Assembly: GCA_963848375.1 (NCBI GenBank)
Contig: CAWKDK010000024.1
Span: forward strand, 1 to 64,000
Direction: 5' to 3'
DNA: 64,000 bases
From: JAJPJE01 sp963848375
Lineage (GTDB): Bacteria; Acidobacteriota; Terriglobia; Terriglobales; Acidobacteriaceae
The position numbers were made by a program, and so were the translations under genes. Numbering within the stretch: position 1 is the stretch's first letter; each line of letters opens with the position of its first letter. This document shows, in pieces, positions 24,280-33,760 of the stretch. The notes below the pieces were generated by a model. The model had not been told where the DNA came from and did no database searches. It saw only the letters and a program-made list of their open reading frames with translations.

Positions 24280-25677
24280 TTACGCCCCTTGCGGCTTCCC
24301 GTTCGCCTTCGGGTCGGCCACTGACCTCGCGCCCTCAGCTCCGCGAATGCATTCTTCGAGAATGTCCATCGCGATGTCCGCCTGCTCTTTGCTTACGATC
24401 AGCGGCGGGCACAGCCGAAGCGTGTTCGGCCCCGCGCCCAGGATCAGCAGCCCTTTGTAAAACGCCGTATCGACGATCGTGTCGCGCAGCTCCGCCGCCG
24501 GAGTGCGTTGCTTTTTGTCGCCGACAATCTCGATGCCGATCATCAGCCCGCGACCGCGCACATCGCCCACCAGCGGCACCGTGCTCGGCCATTGGCTCAG
24601 GCGCTTCATCATGTGCTCGCCGATGTGCTTTGCATTCTCGACGCCTTCGCGCTCGAGCACATCGAGCGTGGCCAGCGCCGCCGCAATCGCCACGGGATTG
24701 CCGCCAAAAGTAGACGCGTGCGAACCGGGCACCCAGTCCATGATCTCGGCCCTCGACATCATCACGCCCAGCGGCATGCCGGAAGCAATGCCCTTGGCGC
24801 TGCAAATTATGTCGGGCTCAACGCCGGTGTGCTGGATCGCCCACCACTTGCCGGTGCGGCCTACGCCCGATTGCACTTCATCAGCGACCAGCAGAATGCC
24901 GTGCCGATCGCAAATTTTGCGCAGCTCCTGCATGAAGATCGTAGGAGCCACAACATAACCGCCTTCGCCCTGGATCGGCTCGACGAAGATCGCCGCCACT
25001 TCCTCAGGAGGAAGCGTCGTCTTAAACACTCGGTCTTCGATAAAGCGCGCGCACTCGAGAGCAAACGCCTCCGCGTCTTGTGGCGCAATGCCGGCACGAT
25101 ACAAATCGGGATAGCGCACGTGCGTCACGCCGGGAACCAACGGTGCGAAGCGCCGCTTCTGCTGCGGCTTCGACGCCGTAAGCGAAAGTGAGCCCATCGT
25201 GCGGCCATGGAACGCGCCATAAAACGCGATGATGTTCTGCCGCCGCGTGTGATAGCGCGCCAGTTTCATCGCCGCCTCGACGGCTTCCGTTCCCGAGTTG
25301 CCGTAGTACACGCGGTGCGGCCCTTTCATCGGGGCAATCTTCGAAAGCCGCTCCGCCAGCGTCACCATGTTTTCGTAATAAAAATCTGTGCCGGACATGT
25401 GGATCAATTCGCCGGCCTGCTTCTGGATCGCGTCCACCACTTCTGGATGACAATGTCCGGTCGAGCAGACAGCAATTCCGGCCGCGAAGTCCATGAACTC
25501 GTTGCCGTCCACGTCTTCCACCATGATTCCGCGGCCGCGCTTCGCGACCATCGGATACGAGCGCGTGTACGAGGGAGAGATGTATTTCTTGTCCGCTTCC
25601 AGGATCCGGCGCGCATTCGGGCCGGGCAATTGGGTGCGGAGAATCGGTCCTGCATTGGTCAAAACATTGGTCGCCAT
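24280..25677 (-). CDS. Class III PLP aminotransferase (acetylornithine/GABA type)
   Basis: 465 residues from ATG 25677 (GGAG 7 bases upstream). PLP fold-type I class III: GIAVCSTGHCHPEVVDAIQK, the NSGTEAVEAAMKLAR phosphate-binding loop, FVEPIQGEGGYV, ADEVQSGVGRTGKWW with the Asp that contacts the ring nitrogen, and the Schiff-base Lys in CSAKGIASGMPLG. It moves an omega-amino group to 2-oxoglutarate. The sequence fits 4-aminobutyrate aminotransferase (GabT-like) or acetylornithine aminotransferase equally; there are no pathway neighbours to decide. Confidence 0.9.
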   Translation of the reverse strand: MATNVLTNAGPILRTQLPGPNARRILEADKKYISPSYTRSYPMVAKRGRGIMVEDVDGNEFMDFAAGIAVCSTGHCHPEVVDAIQKQAGELIHMSGTDFYYENMVTLAERLSKIAPMKGPHRVYYGNSGTEAVEAAMKLARYHTRRQNIIAFYGAFHGRTMGSLSLTASKPQQKRRFAPLVPGVTHVRYPDLYRAGIAPQDAEAFALECARFIEDRVFKTTLPPEEVAAIFVEPIQGEGGYVVAPTIFMQELRKICDRHGILLVADEVQSGVGRTGKWWAIQHTGVEPDIICSAKGIASGMPLGVMMSRAEIMDWVPGSHASTFGGNPVAIAAALATLDVLEREGVENAKHIGEHMMKRLSQWPSTVPLVGDVRGRGLMIGIEIVGDKKQRTPAAELRDTIVDTAFYKGLLILGAGPNTLRLCPPLIVSKEQADIAMDILEECIRGAEGARSVADPKANGKPQGA

Positions 25678-26225
25678 GGGAATCTCCGTTCTTCGCTGGG
25701 GCACGCAAAGGCGTGCAATGGAGAAAGCTCACATGCTCAATTGAGCAAGAGTGGTCAGCAGTAAGAAGGCGGAATTAGTCGCAACCGAAAAGGCAGGGAC
25801 GCGCGTTCGACGGCAGCAGGTTCACACCCACGCGCGGATAACTCATGCGAAGTCGAAGCGTGCACTTGGGCGCAGCCTGCAGGTCCGACTGAAATGTGGC
25901 AGCCACACGCATCTTCAACTCCTGATTGATTATAGCCCGGTTTGTTCCGGCCGATAACCCCCAACTGGGACGGGCGGAAACCTTGGTTTTGAGGAGCAGG
26001 TTACTTCATGCGCGAACCGCCGCCCAGCCGTGTATTTGCTTTGTTGTCATCACGAACCCGCACTGTTGTTGTCATACGAACCGGCACTGTTTTTTGTTGT
26101 CATCACGAGCCGCGCAGCGGCGAGGGATCCGCATTTGGCGCTCCTTCCGCTTGGCGCTAAGAATGTGACCGCGAGCGTGTGTGCGCAATCCAATCTGCTA
26201 TCGTAACTTTCTGATTCCACGAAAA
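25678..26225. other. Intergenic region with degenerate tandem repeat
   Basis: The only structure seen is three imperfect copies of a ~30-bp unit (TGTTGTCAT-CACGA-CC-GCACTG outline) at about 26041-26110, the last running into CGCGCAGCGGCGAGGGATC. TGTCATC…GAGC-type phrases are a familiar dispersed intergenic element in many environmental bacteria. No gene is supported. Promoters for the divergent aminotransferase and transporter must lie here. Confidence 0.55.
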
Positions 26226-27191
26226 ATGCCCGAGCACTCCCAACAGAACCGGCTGCGCGTCGCCCTCGCGTTCACCCTCGTTTACATTTTTTGGGGATCG
26301 ACGTATCTCGGCATTCGCATCGGCGTCGAGCACCTTCCGCCGCTGGTAATGACGGGAACTCGCTTCACGATCGCCGGATCGCTGATGCTGGTCTATTGCG
26401 CGCTCAGCGGTCGCGGCATTCGTATCTCATTGCCGCAGGCGCTGCGTCTCGCCGCCATCGGCATCTTGCTGCTTACGATGGGGAATACGATTCTCGCTTG
26501 GGCTGAATTGTCGGTTCCCACCGGTCTTGCAGCGCTGATCGTAGCCATCACGCCGCTGTGGATGTTGATCCTGGAAACCTGGGTCTTCCGCAGCACGGAT
26601 CGCGTTTCCGGCGCCGGAATCGCTGGACTGTTCCTCGGGTTCGCTGGCCTCGCGGTTCTGCTCTGGCCGCAGTTGATGAGCACCACGACCATCGGCAAGC
26701 GTGAACTGTTCGGCAGCCTCAGCCTGCTTGGCGGATCGTTCTGCTGGTCCGTCGGTTCTTCGCTGTCGAAACGCTGGCAAAAGGGTATCGATCCATTCTC
26801 GGCCAGCGCCTGGCAGATGCTGTTCAGTGGCGCGACCAACCTGTTGCTCGCGCTCGTTCTCGGCGAATATGCTCACGCACTGTGGACTTGGCGAGGCGTC
26901 GCCGCCGTCGCATACTTGATCGTTTTCGGATCGTGGGTTGGATTCAGCGCGTTCATCTGGCTCATCCAGAACGTGCCGATGTCGAAGGTCGCAACTTACG
27001 CATACGTGAATCCAGTCGTCGCGGTTTTCCTCGGCTGGCTGGTCTTGCACGAGCGCATCGACGGCTACATTCTCGCCGGATCCGCGATCATCGTGATTGC
27101 GGTTTCACTCGTCACTCGCGCCGAAGTCAAACCACAACCAGGAAAGATCGCTACTGAAGCGGTCTCCGCTGTTGAAAGTGCCGGAGACTAA
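26226..27191 (+). CDS. EamA/DMT-family exporter
   Basis: 321 residues from ATG 26226. Two EamA repeats of five spans each: LAFTLVYIFWGSTYLGIRIG with the conserved W-G-S-T/S at the start, ending near PLWMLILETWVF, and GGSFCWSVGSSLSKRW through …YAYVNPVVAVFLGWLVLHER, the EamA signature at span 9. Closest in style to YedA-like metabolite exporters of the inner membrane. The next gene follows after 12 bp and is probably co-transcribed. Confidence 0.88.
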   Translation: MPEHSQQNRLRVALAFTLVYIFWGSTYLGIRIGVEHLPPLVMTGTRFTIAGSLMLVYCALSGRGIRISLPQALRLAAIGILLLTMGNTILAWAELSVPTGLAALIVAITPLWMLILETWVFRSTDRVSGAGIAGLFLGFAGLAVLLWPQLMSTTTIGKRELFGSLSLLGGSFCWSVGSSLSKRWQKGIDPFSASAWQMLFSGATNLLLALVLGEYAHALWTWRGVAAVAYLIVFGSWVGFSAFIWLIQNVPMSKVATYAYVNPVVAVFLGWLVLHERIDGYILAGSAIIVIAVSLVTRAEVKPQPGKIATEAVSAVESAGD

Positions 27192-27203
27192 CGAGGAGAA
27201 GAA

Positions 27204-28058
27204 ATGCGGAAAGCCACTGGAATAGATGCGCTCCGCGCAAAGGCGCAGGAGCTTCGTGCCCTTCATCACGCCACTAAAATCCTCGTTCTCCCCAACGCAT
27301 GGGATGTCACCAGCGCACGCCTGCTCGAAGATATGGGATTTCCCGCGATCGCCACCAGCAGCGCGGCGATTGCGAACTCGCTCGGTTATCCCGACGGACA
27401 ACACATCAGCCGCCACGAGATGCTCGAAGTAGTCGCGCGTATTGCTTCCGCCATTCAGGTTCCCGTCACCGCCGACATGGAAGCCGGCTATGCAACCACG
27501 GCTGAAGAAATGGAAGACACAGCTCGCGAGTTGCTCGAAGCCGGCGCAGTCGGTCTGAATCTTGAAGACAGTGCGGACGACGAATCAGTTCTGCTCGAAC
27601 TCGATAAGTACCTGGAGAAGCTACACGCAATTCAGGCAGTGTCGAAGAGTGCGGGTGTGCCAATCGTGATCAACGCACGAACTGATGCTTACTGGTGGAA
27701 AGGCGCGCAAGCTGGAAGCAGGCTCGCCGAAACCGTTCGTCGCGCCAACGCGTTTCGCGAGGCAGGCGCAGATTGTGTATTCGTTCCCGGACTCTACGAT
27801 CCCTCCGACATTGGGCATCTGCGGCAGGAAAGCCCCGGACCAATCAACATTCTTGCTACTCCCAAAACGCCGCCGATCTCCGAACTGCAGAGACTCGGCA
27901 TCGCGCGTGTGAGCTTCGGTTCGGGCGGTTATCGGACGGCGATCGGTGCATTTCGCAAAGTGGTACAGGAAGCAATCGATTCGGGGACCTATACCTTTAT
28001 GTCGGAAATCGCAGTCACGGGCGCGCAGAACAATGCGCTTCACCAGCCGAAAAGCTGA
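27204..28058 (+). CDS. Isocitrate lyase / PEP mutase superfamily enzyme
   Basis: 284 residues. It has the ICL/PEPM barrel pattern: VLPNAWDVTSARLLEDMGFP, AIATSSAAIANSLGYPDGQ, the metal-binding TADMEAGYA, GLNLED and VINARTDAYW. It lacks the KKCGH motif of isocitrate lyase, so it is closer to the oxaloacetate decarboxylase / carboxyphosphonoenolpyruvate-mutase-like group that cleaves or forms C-C or P-C bonds of 2-oxo acids with Mg2+. GAGGAGAAG precedes ATG. Exact substrate unknown. Confidence 0.85.
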   Translation: MRKATGIDALRAKAQELRALHHATKILVLPNAWDVTSARLLEDMGFPAIATSSAAIANSLGYPDGQHISRHEMLEVVARIASAIQVPVTADMEAGYATTAEEMEDTARELLEAGAVGLNLEDSADDESVLLELDKYLEKLHAIQAVSKSAGVPIVINARTDAYWWKGAQAGSRLAETVRRANAFREAGADCVFVPGLYDPSDIGHLRQESPGPINILATPKTPPISELQRLGIARVSFGSGGYRTAIGAFRKVVQEAIDSGTYTFMSEIAVTGAQNNALHQPKS

Positions 28059-28085
28059 TGCCAGTGCAGCGCATAACCGGATCGC

Positions 28086-28250
28086 CTAACTCTTCTTCTC
28101 GCTAACCGCGAAGAATGCCGGATATTGCTGCTCTACTTTCGTGCTGCCGCATTTCGGACACTTCACTTTACTATGTTCGTGGTCGTCCAAGGTGAGGTGA
28201 AGATCGAAGACTTTATGACAGGCGTTGCAGAGGTATTCGTACTCGGGCAT
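28086..28250 (-). CDS. FmdB-type zinc ribbon protein
   Basis: 54 residues from ATG 28250, with GGGAGG 5 bases upstream. It opens MPEYEYLCNACHKVFDLHLT and continues to VKCPKCGS, giving C-x2-C…C-x2-C, the FmdB-family regulatory zinc ribbon. Members are small, widespread proteins of uncertain function, first noted beside formamidase genes. The longer reading from 28280 lacks support. Confidence 0.9.
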   Translation of the reverse strand: MPEYEYLCNACHKVFDLHLTLDDHEHSKVKCPKCGSTKVEQQYPAFFAVSEKKS

Positions 28251-28398
28251 ACACACCTCCCGATTGAAATTCCTAAACAAATTCTAGGCTTGTGGGTAAT
28301 GATGTCAAGCGAGACGGCATGCAGGACTGACGACCAAGTGTGGAATAACCTGCTCTGGTACGATTTCGAAACGCGAAACGTGAACCGCGAAACGGCTT

Positions 28399-29880
28399 TT
28401 ACTTCCGCCGCCACCTCGCCCCATCCTTCGTGATCTCCACGATGATTCCCTGCTCATTCAACTGACCGCGAATCGCATCGGCGCGCGAAAAATTCTTTGC
28501 TTTGCGAGCTTCCTGCATCTCTGCAACCAACCTATCGATATCAGCGTCACCAACCGACGCAGATGCCGCAATCGCCCTCGCCTCCGCAGTGATTTTGTCC
28601 TGCTTGCCCTCGTGCTCCGCCCATTCAAGGATCTGTTTCACCTTCACTGCATCGTCATCGTTCATCACCGCGAAGATCGAGTCGAACTTCTGCAGCGCTT
28701 TTTGCAATGGTTCTACGTCGCCCTTCTTCAACTGGCCCGCATCCGCAGCAGCATTCGCATCGCGCACCATGTCGAAGATCGCAGCCAGCGCCTGCGCCGT
28801 ATTCAGATCATCCGCCAACGCCGATTCCAGGCCCTGCATCGCAGTTTCGGCCAGCTTCGCCATCGCCTCCGACTTGCCTTCCGGCAATTGCGCCTGTTGC
28901 AGTCGCAGCGCAAACGTCCGTAGCCGCTCGACGGAATTTGCAGCCTGCGTCAGTCCATCAAAGGTGAAGTTGAGCTGCTTGCGAAACGGCACAGACGTAA
29001 GCAGAAAGCGGATCGACGACGGCTTGTGTCCCATCAGTACCAGGTCACGAACCGTATAGAAGTTGCCGAGCGACTTCGACATCTTCTCGCCTTCCACCAG
29101 CAGGAAGCGCGCATGCATCCAGAAGTGCGCGAACGGCTTTCCCGTTAGCGACTCCGACTGCGCAATCTCGTTTTCGTGGTGAGGGAAGATCAGGTCTTCG
29201 CCGCCGCAATGTATGTCGAAGCTCTCGCCCAGGTACTTCATCGACATGGTCGAACATTCGATGTGCCAGCCCGGTCGTCCTGGACCGATCACCGTATCCC
29301 ACGAAGCTTCGCCCGGCTTCGGAGCCTTCCACAGCGCAAAATCGCGGGCATTGTCTTTGTCGTATTCGTCCACATCGACGCGTGCGCCATTCTCGATGCC
29401 GCTGAAATCTTTCTTGGAGAGCTTGCCGTACTCGGGAAACTTCGCGATCCGGAAATAATACGATCCGTCATCCGTGCGGTACGCGTAGCCCTTCTCCACC
29501 AGCTTGGCGATGAACTCAGCCATCAGCTGAATGTGATCCGTCGCGCGCACGATTTGCGGCTCTTCAATGTTCAACGCAGCTGCGTCTTCCAGGAAAGCCT
29601 GCGTGTACTTTCTCGTGTACTCGCCGATGCCGACACCCGCCTGCGCGGCGTTGCGAATGATCTTGTCATCCACGTCGGTAATGTTGATGACATGGCGCAG
29701 CTTGTAATGCTGCTTTAGATAGCGCCGCAGGATATCGACAAAGATGAACGTCCGAAAATTGCCGATGTGGCCGTAGTCGTAAACCGTGGGCCCGCAGGCA
29801 TACATGCGGACTTCGTCATCTTGCAGCGGGCGAAATTCTTCGAGTTTTCCCGAGAGCGTGTTGAAGAAAAAAGGCGGCAT
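28399..29880 (-). CDS. cysS: Cysteinyl-tRNA synthetase
   Basis: 493 residues. Charges tRNA-Cys with cysteine in the cytoplasm. The HIGH-type motif is in YACGPTVYDYGHIGNFRTFI, with the first zinc Cys in that stretch. The remaining zinc ligands lie in HIECSTMSMKYLG and HCGGEDLIFPHHENE, and EKMSKSLGNFYT is the KMSKS loop. The C-terminal DALR-like helical region ends IVEITKDGARWRRK, the usual end. Length and domains are normal. Confidence 0.97.
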   Translation of the reverse strand: MPPFFFNTLSGKLEEFRPLQDDEVRMYACGPTVYDYGHIGNFRTFIFVDILRRYLKQHYKLRHVINITDVDDKIIRNAAQAGVGIGEYTRKYTQAFLEDAAALNIEEPQIVRATDHIQLMAEFIAKLVEKGYAYRTDDGSYYFRIAKFPEYGKLSKKDFSGIENGARVDVDEYDKDNARDFALWKAPKPGEASWDTVIGPGRPGWHIECSTMSMKYLGESFDIHCGGEDLIFPHHENEIAQSESLTGKPFAHFWMHARFLLVEGEKMSKSLGNFYTVRDLVLMGHKPSSIRFLLTSVPFRKQLNFTFDGLTQAANSVERLRTFALRLQQAQLPEGKSEAMAKLAETAMQGLESALADDLNTAQALAAIFDMVRDANAAADAGQLKKGDVEPLQKALQKFDSIFAVMNDDDAVKVKQILEWAEHEGKQDKITAEARAIAASASVGDADIDRLVAEMQEARKAKNFSRADAIRGQLNEQGIIVEITKDGARWRRK

Positions 29881-30263
29881 GATTTCGGCTGTAATAAGCA
29901 GTCCTTGCTCGCGCCCATGAAGATGCCGTCCTACAGGTCAGGCCGCGGCGATGTATCGAACTATCGATTGTAGGGGTGAGTCTCAGCGGGGGTCAACGCG
30001 TCTCCCGGGGAGGAGATAAGGACCGGGAAAAGTGCACCCTGCTGCGACCTGTGTAGCAGTGCACGGAAATAGACGCGCAGGACCAACCGAAAGAAAATCA
30101 CAATAATCCGAAAACCAGGTTTTTGGATGAATAACGAAATCTCTCTGCTGCGTCAATTCTGATAACAAAAGCGCCTGATTTCGACAGCTAACCTCTACAA
30201 GTTTGCAGTCCCCGGTAGCTCCCGGGTCGGAGGACTTCTCCGTGCAGCCCCTAATTAGGGTCC
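29881..30263. other. Intergenic region
   Basis: No gene is visible between cysS and the TPR gene. An imperfect hairpin lies at about 30031-30064 (GTGCAC and TGCT paired with AGCA and GTGCAC). The cysS promoter should lie near 29890-29990 on the minus strand, but I could not place it. Confidence 0.5.
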
Positions 30264-32197
30264 TTATTTTGTGGATGGGACAGGTTCCGAGGTCAAGGGA
30301 TCGGGCGGGCGTTTGTGATTTTCCGACACATCGACATCGAAAAGCGCGTAGTCATCGAAGTTGTATTGGCGGTAGTAACGGTGCTTGCGAAAGTCGAAGT
30401 AAATCTCGACGTTTTTCGGCAACCACAGCATCGTCTTTTTCTTGGCAAACGGCACAGGGCCATATTCCACGATCTGATGTTCACTGAGCAGTTGGATCTC
30501 GTGAATGGGATTGGCCATGTCGGCCTCAACATGCACGATTTGAAAAGTGTCGGCAGAGATCCATGCTCTGCCTTTCAAGTCGACGCGGTAACTGCTGCCA
30601 GCGACTTTGTAGGTTTGCATGTGATTGGGACGGTCCTGACGCTGGCGGAAGTGCACTAACCAGGCCGGCTGTCCACGCCATTGGCCTCGTCCCTCGCAGT
30701 CGAAATTAAAGTCGTCCCGCATCCCCGGATGAAAAACGAGTGCAAGCATCACGAAGCCCGTGCTTGCGATCCCATCCGGATTGCCACCCTGTGGGCCGCT
30801 ATCGGCGTGATATTCGTCGATCAAAACGGATCCCCGTTCGGGTGAAATTGCAGCGACGTAGTCGTACTTTCTTGTCTCTGAGTGGCTTGAAAGGCCAACG
30901 CCGTCGAGCGACTTGTGGAACAACTCCTCTTTGGCCGCGAAACGGGTTACATCCTGAACCAACTCCTGTACACGGTCCCCCACTCCTTCGAGGACCTGAG
31001 CAGTGGGACAAGTTACTCCGGGCTCGATCGTCGGCTTGACGTCGTCAATATCGGGAGGTCGCCAAGTCTGCATCGAGAGGGCAACTTTGGGCACAGCCAA
31101 CAGGGGATCGGCAGGTGGCGTAATCTGTGAAGCCGCGGTGGATGGGTGATCGATCTCCTGCTGTGCCTTCGTGATCAGGGCGCGGACTTGCTCGACCAGG
31201 TCTGGTGGGGGCGACTGCTTTAAGAATGCCTGAAGCGCTTGAATCCCTTCTTTGGTTTGCCCAAGTGCAAGCAGTGCCTGGCCGAGGGTGAGTTGGGCAG
31301 CGCCGGAAGCATCCTTTCCGTATCTCACGCTCTTGGCAACGGCAATCTGAGCTTCGTCACGAGCCTTGCTGTATTCCTTCTCGTGAAGATAGGAATCGGC
31401 CAATAAATTATGTGGCAGCCAGTTTTCCGAATCGACGAGAATCGCTTGTTCGAGGGCTGACTGAGCTGCAGGGTAGTTCTTTAGCGCGAGGTTGGTTCTG
31501 CCGAGCAGAGTTAATGTTTGCGCGGAGTGAGGGCTAAGACTGGCTGCGGTGCGCAGGTAGGTCGCAGCTTGCGGGTAGTCATTGTCCTCGAAGTGCAGAT
31601 ATCCAAGGAGAAAATTCAAGTCCGCATTGGAAGGCGCCAGTGTATACGCCGCGTCCAGATGTTTCTGCGCGTCCGCGAGTCGGCCCGACTTCAGGAGAGA
31701 TACGGCACGATTCGCCTCTTTTTTCGCCTTGCTCGGCATGAGCCCCGAGGCTTCATTGAGAGTGATGGCAGCAGGATCGCGGTGAAGCACAATGTCAACG
31801 TCTTGCCTCTCGGGTTTGACGACGGTGATTTCTTGACGCGTGGTCAGATATCCCACTGCCGTTACTGAAACGGAGTACTTCCCGAGCTCTGTACTGACGA
31901 ATACTGCATCTTCGCGTCCCTGGGACTACCAGGAACCCACCGATGTGGTTGCCAAGATTCGTTAAATCCACCCGAAGCGAGCGGTCGAGGTATAACAGGC
32001 TTTTCCTCAGCGAACGCGTGAACAATGACCACTGCGGTGCCAGGCGCAGTGTTGTAAGTGTAGGTCCCCTGCATTTGCTGCATTTGCCGCATGGAATTCG
32101 CGTCCTGTATTCCCTGCGGCACCCCCTGCGCCATTAGGCGCATGCTGAGGAGAGAAACGTACAGGACCAACCAAGCCGAATTAGGTGAGTGCTTCAC
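30264..32197 (-). pseudogene. Exported TPR protein, two N-terminal frameshifts
   Basis: The 530-codon frame (30264-31856) holds five or six TPR units (GRLADAQKHLDAAYTLAPSN, NYPAAQSALEQAILVDSENW…) and a ~230-residue C-terminal domain rich in aromatic beta strands. It has no proper start. Upstream frames complete it: ATG 32197 gives a signal peptide (LVLYVSLLSMRLMA) to about 31985; a second frame gives SLRVDLTNLGNHIGGFLVVP to about 31920; the third, VSTELGKYSVSVTAVGYLTT, runs straight into the TPR frame as a carboxypeptidase-regulatory-like beta domain. Two indels would restore a ~640-residue exported protein. This lies outside the island, so sequence error or recent inactivation are both possible. 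Confidence 0.7.
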
Positions 32198-32437
32198 AGT
32201 GGGGGCGGGCCCAACATCGAAACGAAGTATATCATCGGTCGAAAGCCGCCCAGCGTTCCCTGGCGTATCCGAGCGACGCGGTCGAACTCGTTTACTTCAA
32301 CCTCGACTTGTTTTCAGCCAACACCGCATTATTGGCACGAGTCGTGCCAGATCGTGACACTCAACAGCCAATGCCAATCGTAACTCCGGACATCTGAAAC
32401 TTGGATGACGAGACGTCCAGAAAGAAATGGCGCCGCG

Positions 32438-32469
32438 CAAAAAAATAGGGCAGCAATTTTCGCTGCCCT
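32438..32469 (-). terminator. Rho-independent terminator of the Spy-like gene
   Basis: On the minus strand AGGGCAGC (32469-32462) and GCTGCCCT (32454-32447) form a perfect 8-bp stem with a 7-nt loop, followed by A and a run of seven T. It lies 23 bp past the stop of the Spy-like gene. Confidence 0.92.
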
Positions 32470-32491
32470 TCAGGTAATGGAACAAGCTTGA

Positions 32492-32944
32492 TTACGCGCC
32501 CGGTGCAGCTGGCGGTGCAGTCTGTTGCTGCTGTTGCTGCTGCTGATGGCGTTGCTGCCACTGCGCTCGACGCTGCTCCTGCAGTTGCTTCAATTGCGTC
32601 TGCTGTTCGGGAGTCAGAATTTCATTCATCTGCGCCATGGCGTTCTGATGCAGTTCTTTCATCTTGGCCATCTTCTGGTCTTTATTCAGGGTCGTATCCT
32701 GATGGATCGTCTTCGCCTGCGCGTGTGCCTGTTGGAAGATGGGCTTGATCTTCGCCTGCTGATCAGCCGTCAGATTCAACTCCTGACTGAGCTTCTGCAT
32801 GCGATTCCCATGATGACGATATCCCTTCGGCGCGGTTTGCGCCTGCGGGTTATCCTGACCGGTATCCCCGGAAGTCTGTGCGAACACCGGCACGCCAATC
32901 GCTAACGCGGCTCCCAGGACTCCTGCCATCCACTTGTTTTTCAT
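32492..32944 (-). CDS. Spy/CpxP-like periplasmic protein (LTxxQ), poly-Gln tail
   Basis: 150 residues from ATG 32944, preceded by GGAGAGG. A signal peptide (MAGVLGAALAIGVPVFAQ) is followed by LSQELNLTADQQAKIKPIFQ and MNEILTPEQQTQLKQLQEQR, the paired LTxxQ helices of the Spy/CpxP family. These are cradle-shaped periplasmic chaperones or stress sensors. The tail is nearly pure Gln (a run of eight) then APPAAPGA. Residues upstream in the same frame (to 33406) are not coding-like. A strong terminator follows. Confidence 0.85.
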   Translation of the reverse strand: MKNKWMAGVLGAALAIGVPVFAQTSGDTGQDNPQAQTAPKGYRHHGNRMQKLSQELNLTADQQAKIKPIFQQAHAQAKTIHQDTTLNKDQKMAKMKELHQNAMAQMNEILTPEQQTQLKQLQEQRRAQWQQRHQQQQQQQQTAPPAAPGA

Positions 32945-33096
32945 ATCACCTCTCCAATCCGATGCGTGCTGGCTTGAGACCCTGGCACGCGTATTTCTTA
33001 AATTACTAGTTGAAACGCAATCCCTCACCTGAAGTTGCGTTTGGCCAGCGCTCGGATAGACGGAAGATCGTGAAGAAGTGTTAAATGGGCAAAAGA

Positions 33097-33121
33097 AAAC
33101 CGCACCCAAAAGGTGCGGTTT
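33097..33121 (-). terminator. Terminator of the ribosomal super-cluster
   Basis: AAACCGCACC and GGTGCGGTTT form a 10-bp perfect stem with a 5-nt loop. On the minus strand it is followed by TTTTCTTTT. It lies about 20 bp downstream of rplQ, the last gene of the cluster. Confidence 0.95.
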
Positions 33122-33143
33122 CACTGAAAAGAAAAGGCTTGAA

Positions 33144-33644
33144 CTACTCTTTGGCTTCGCCCCCGTCGCCAGCAGCGGGCGTTTCGCCACCCTGCTGAGC
33201 CTGGGCCTCTTCCATGGCCTTGCGGGCTTCCTCAGCACGCTTGGCACGAGCGTCGGCACGCTTCTGGCGCCGCTCGTCGATGATCTGCTCAGCGCCAACC
33301 AGTTCGATGAAGGCCGTCTCGCCGCCATCACCCTTGCGGAATCCAGTGCGAACGATACGGAGATAGCCGCCATTGCGGTCGCCCAAACGTGGAGCAACGG
33401 TGTCAAATAGCCGGGTCACGGCCTCGGCGGTCGTGAGATATCCCGCGGCCAGCCGGCGCGCACTGACGTCGCCACGCTTGCCGAGCGTAATCATCTTTTC
33501 CACCTCGGGCCGCATTGCCTTGGCCTTGGTAACGGTGGTTTCGACGCGCTCTTCCAGAATCAGCGAGGTCACCAGGTTGCGCAGCAGCGCGCGGCGATGA
33601 CTCGTGTTACGTCCCAGCTTCCATCCTGCTTTAAGATGACGCAT
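33144..33644 (-). CDS. rplQ: Ribosomal protein bL17
   Basis: 166 residues. The bL17 core (~1-115) starts MRHLKAGWKLGRNTSHRRAL and includes LVTSLILEERVETTVTKAKA, which lies at the exit-tunnel side of the large subunit. The remaining ~50 residues form a charged Ala/Glu/Gln-rich tail ending GGETPAAGDGGEAKE, longer than in most bacteria. Last gene of the cluster, directly after rpoA as in the classic alpha operon. Confidence 0.97.
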   Translation of the reverse strand: MRHLKAGWKLGRNTSHRRALLRNLVTSLILEERVETTVTKAKAMRPEVEKMITLGKRGDVSARRLAAGYLTTAEAVTRLFDTVAPRLGDRNGGYLRIVRTGFRKGDGGETAFIELVGAEQIIDERRQKRADARAKRAEEARKAMEEAQAQQGGETPAAGDGGEAKE

Positions 33645-33760
33645 GATCTAGTCCTTCAAACTTTCTTGGGGCCGCTATCGTGCGGCTCGAAACTTGCGGG
33701 ACCGGGCAATCGCTCGCAGTACGACCGATTACCCGATTTCCCGATTACCAACTTACCCGA

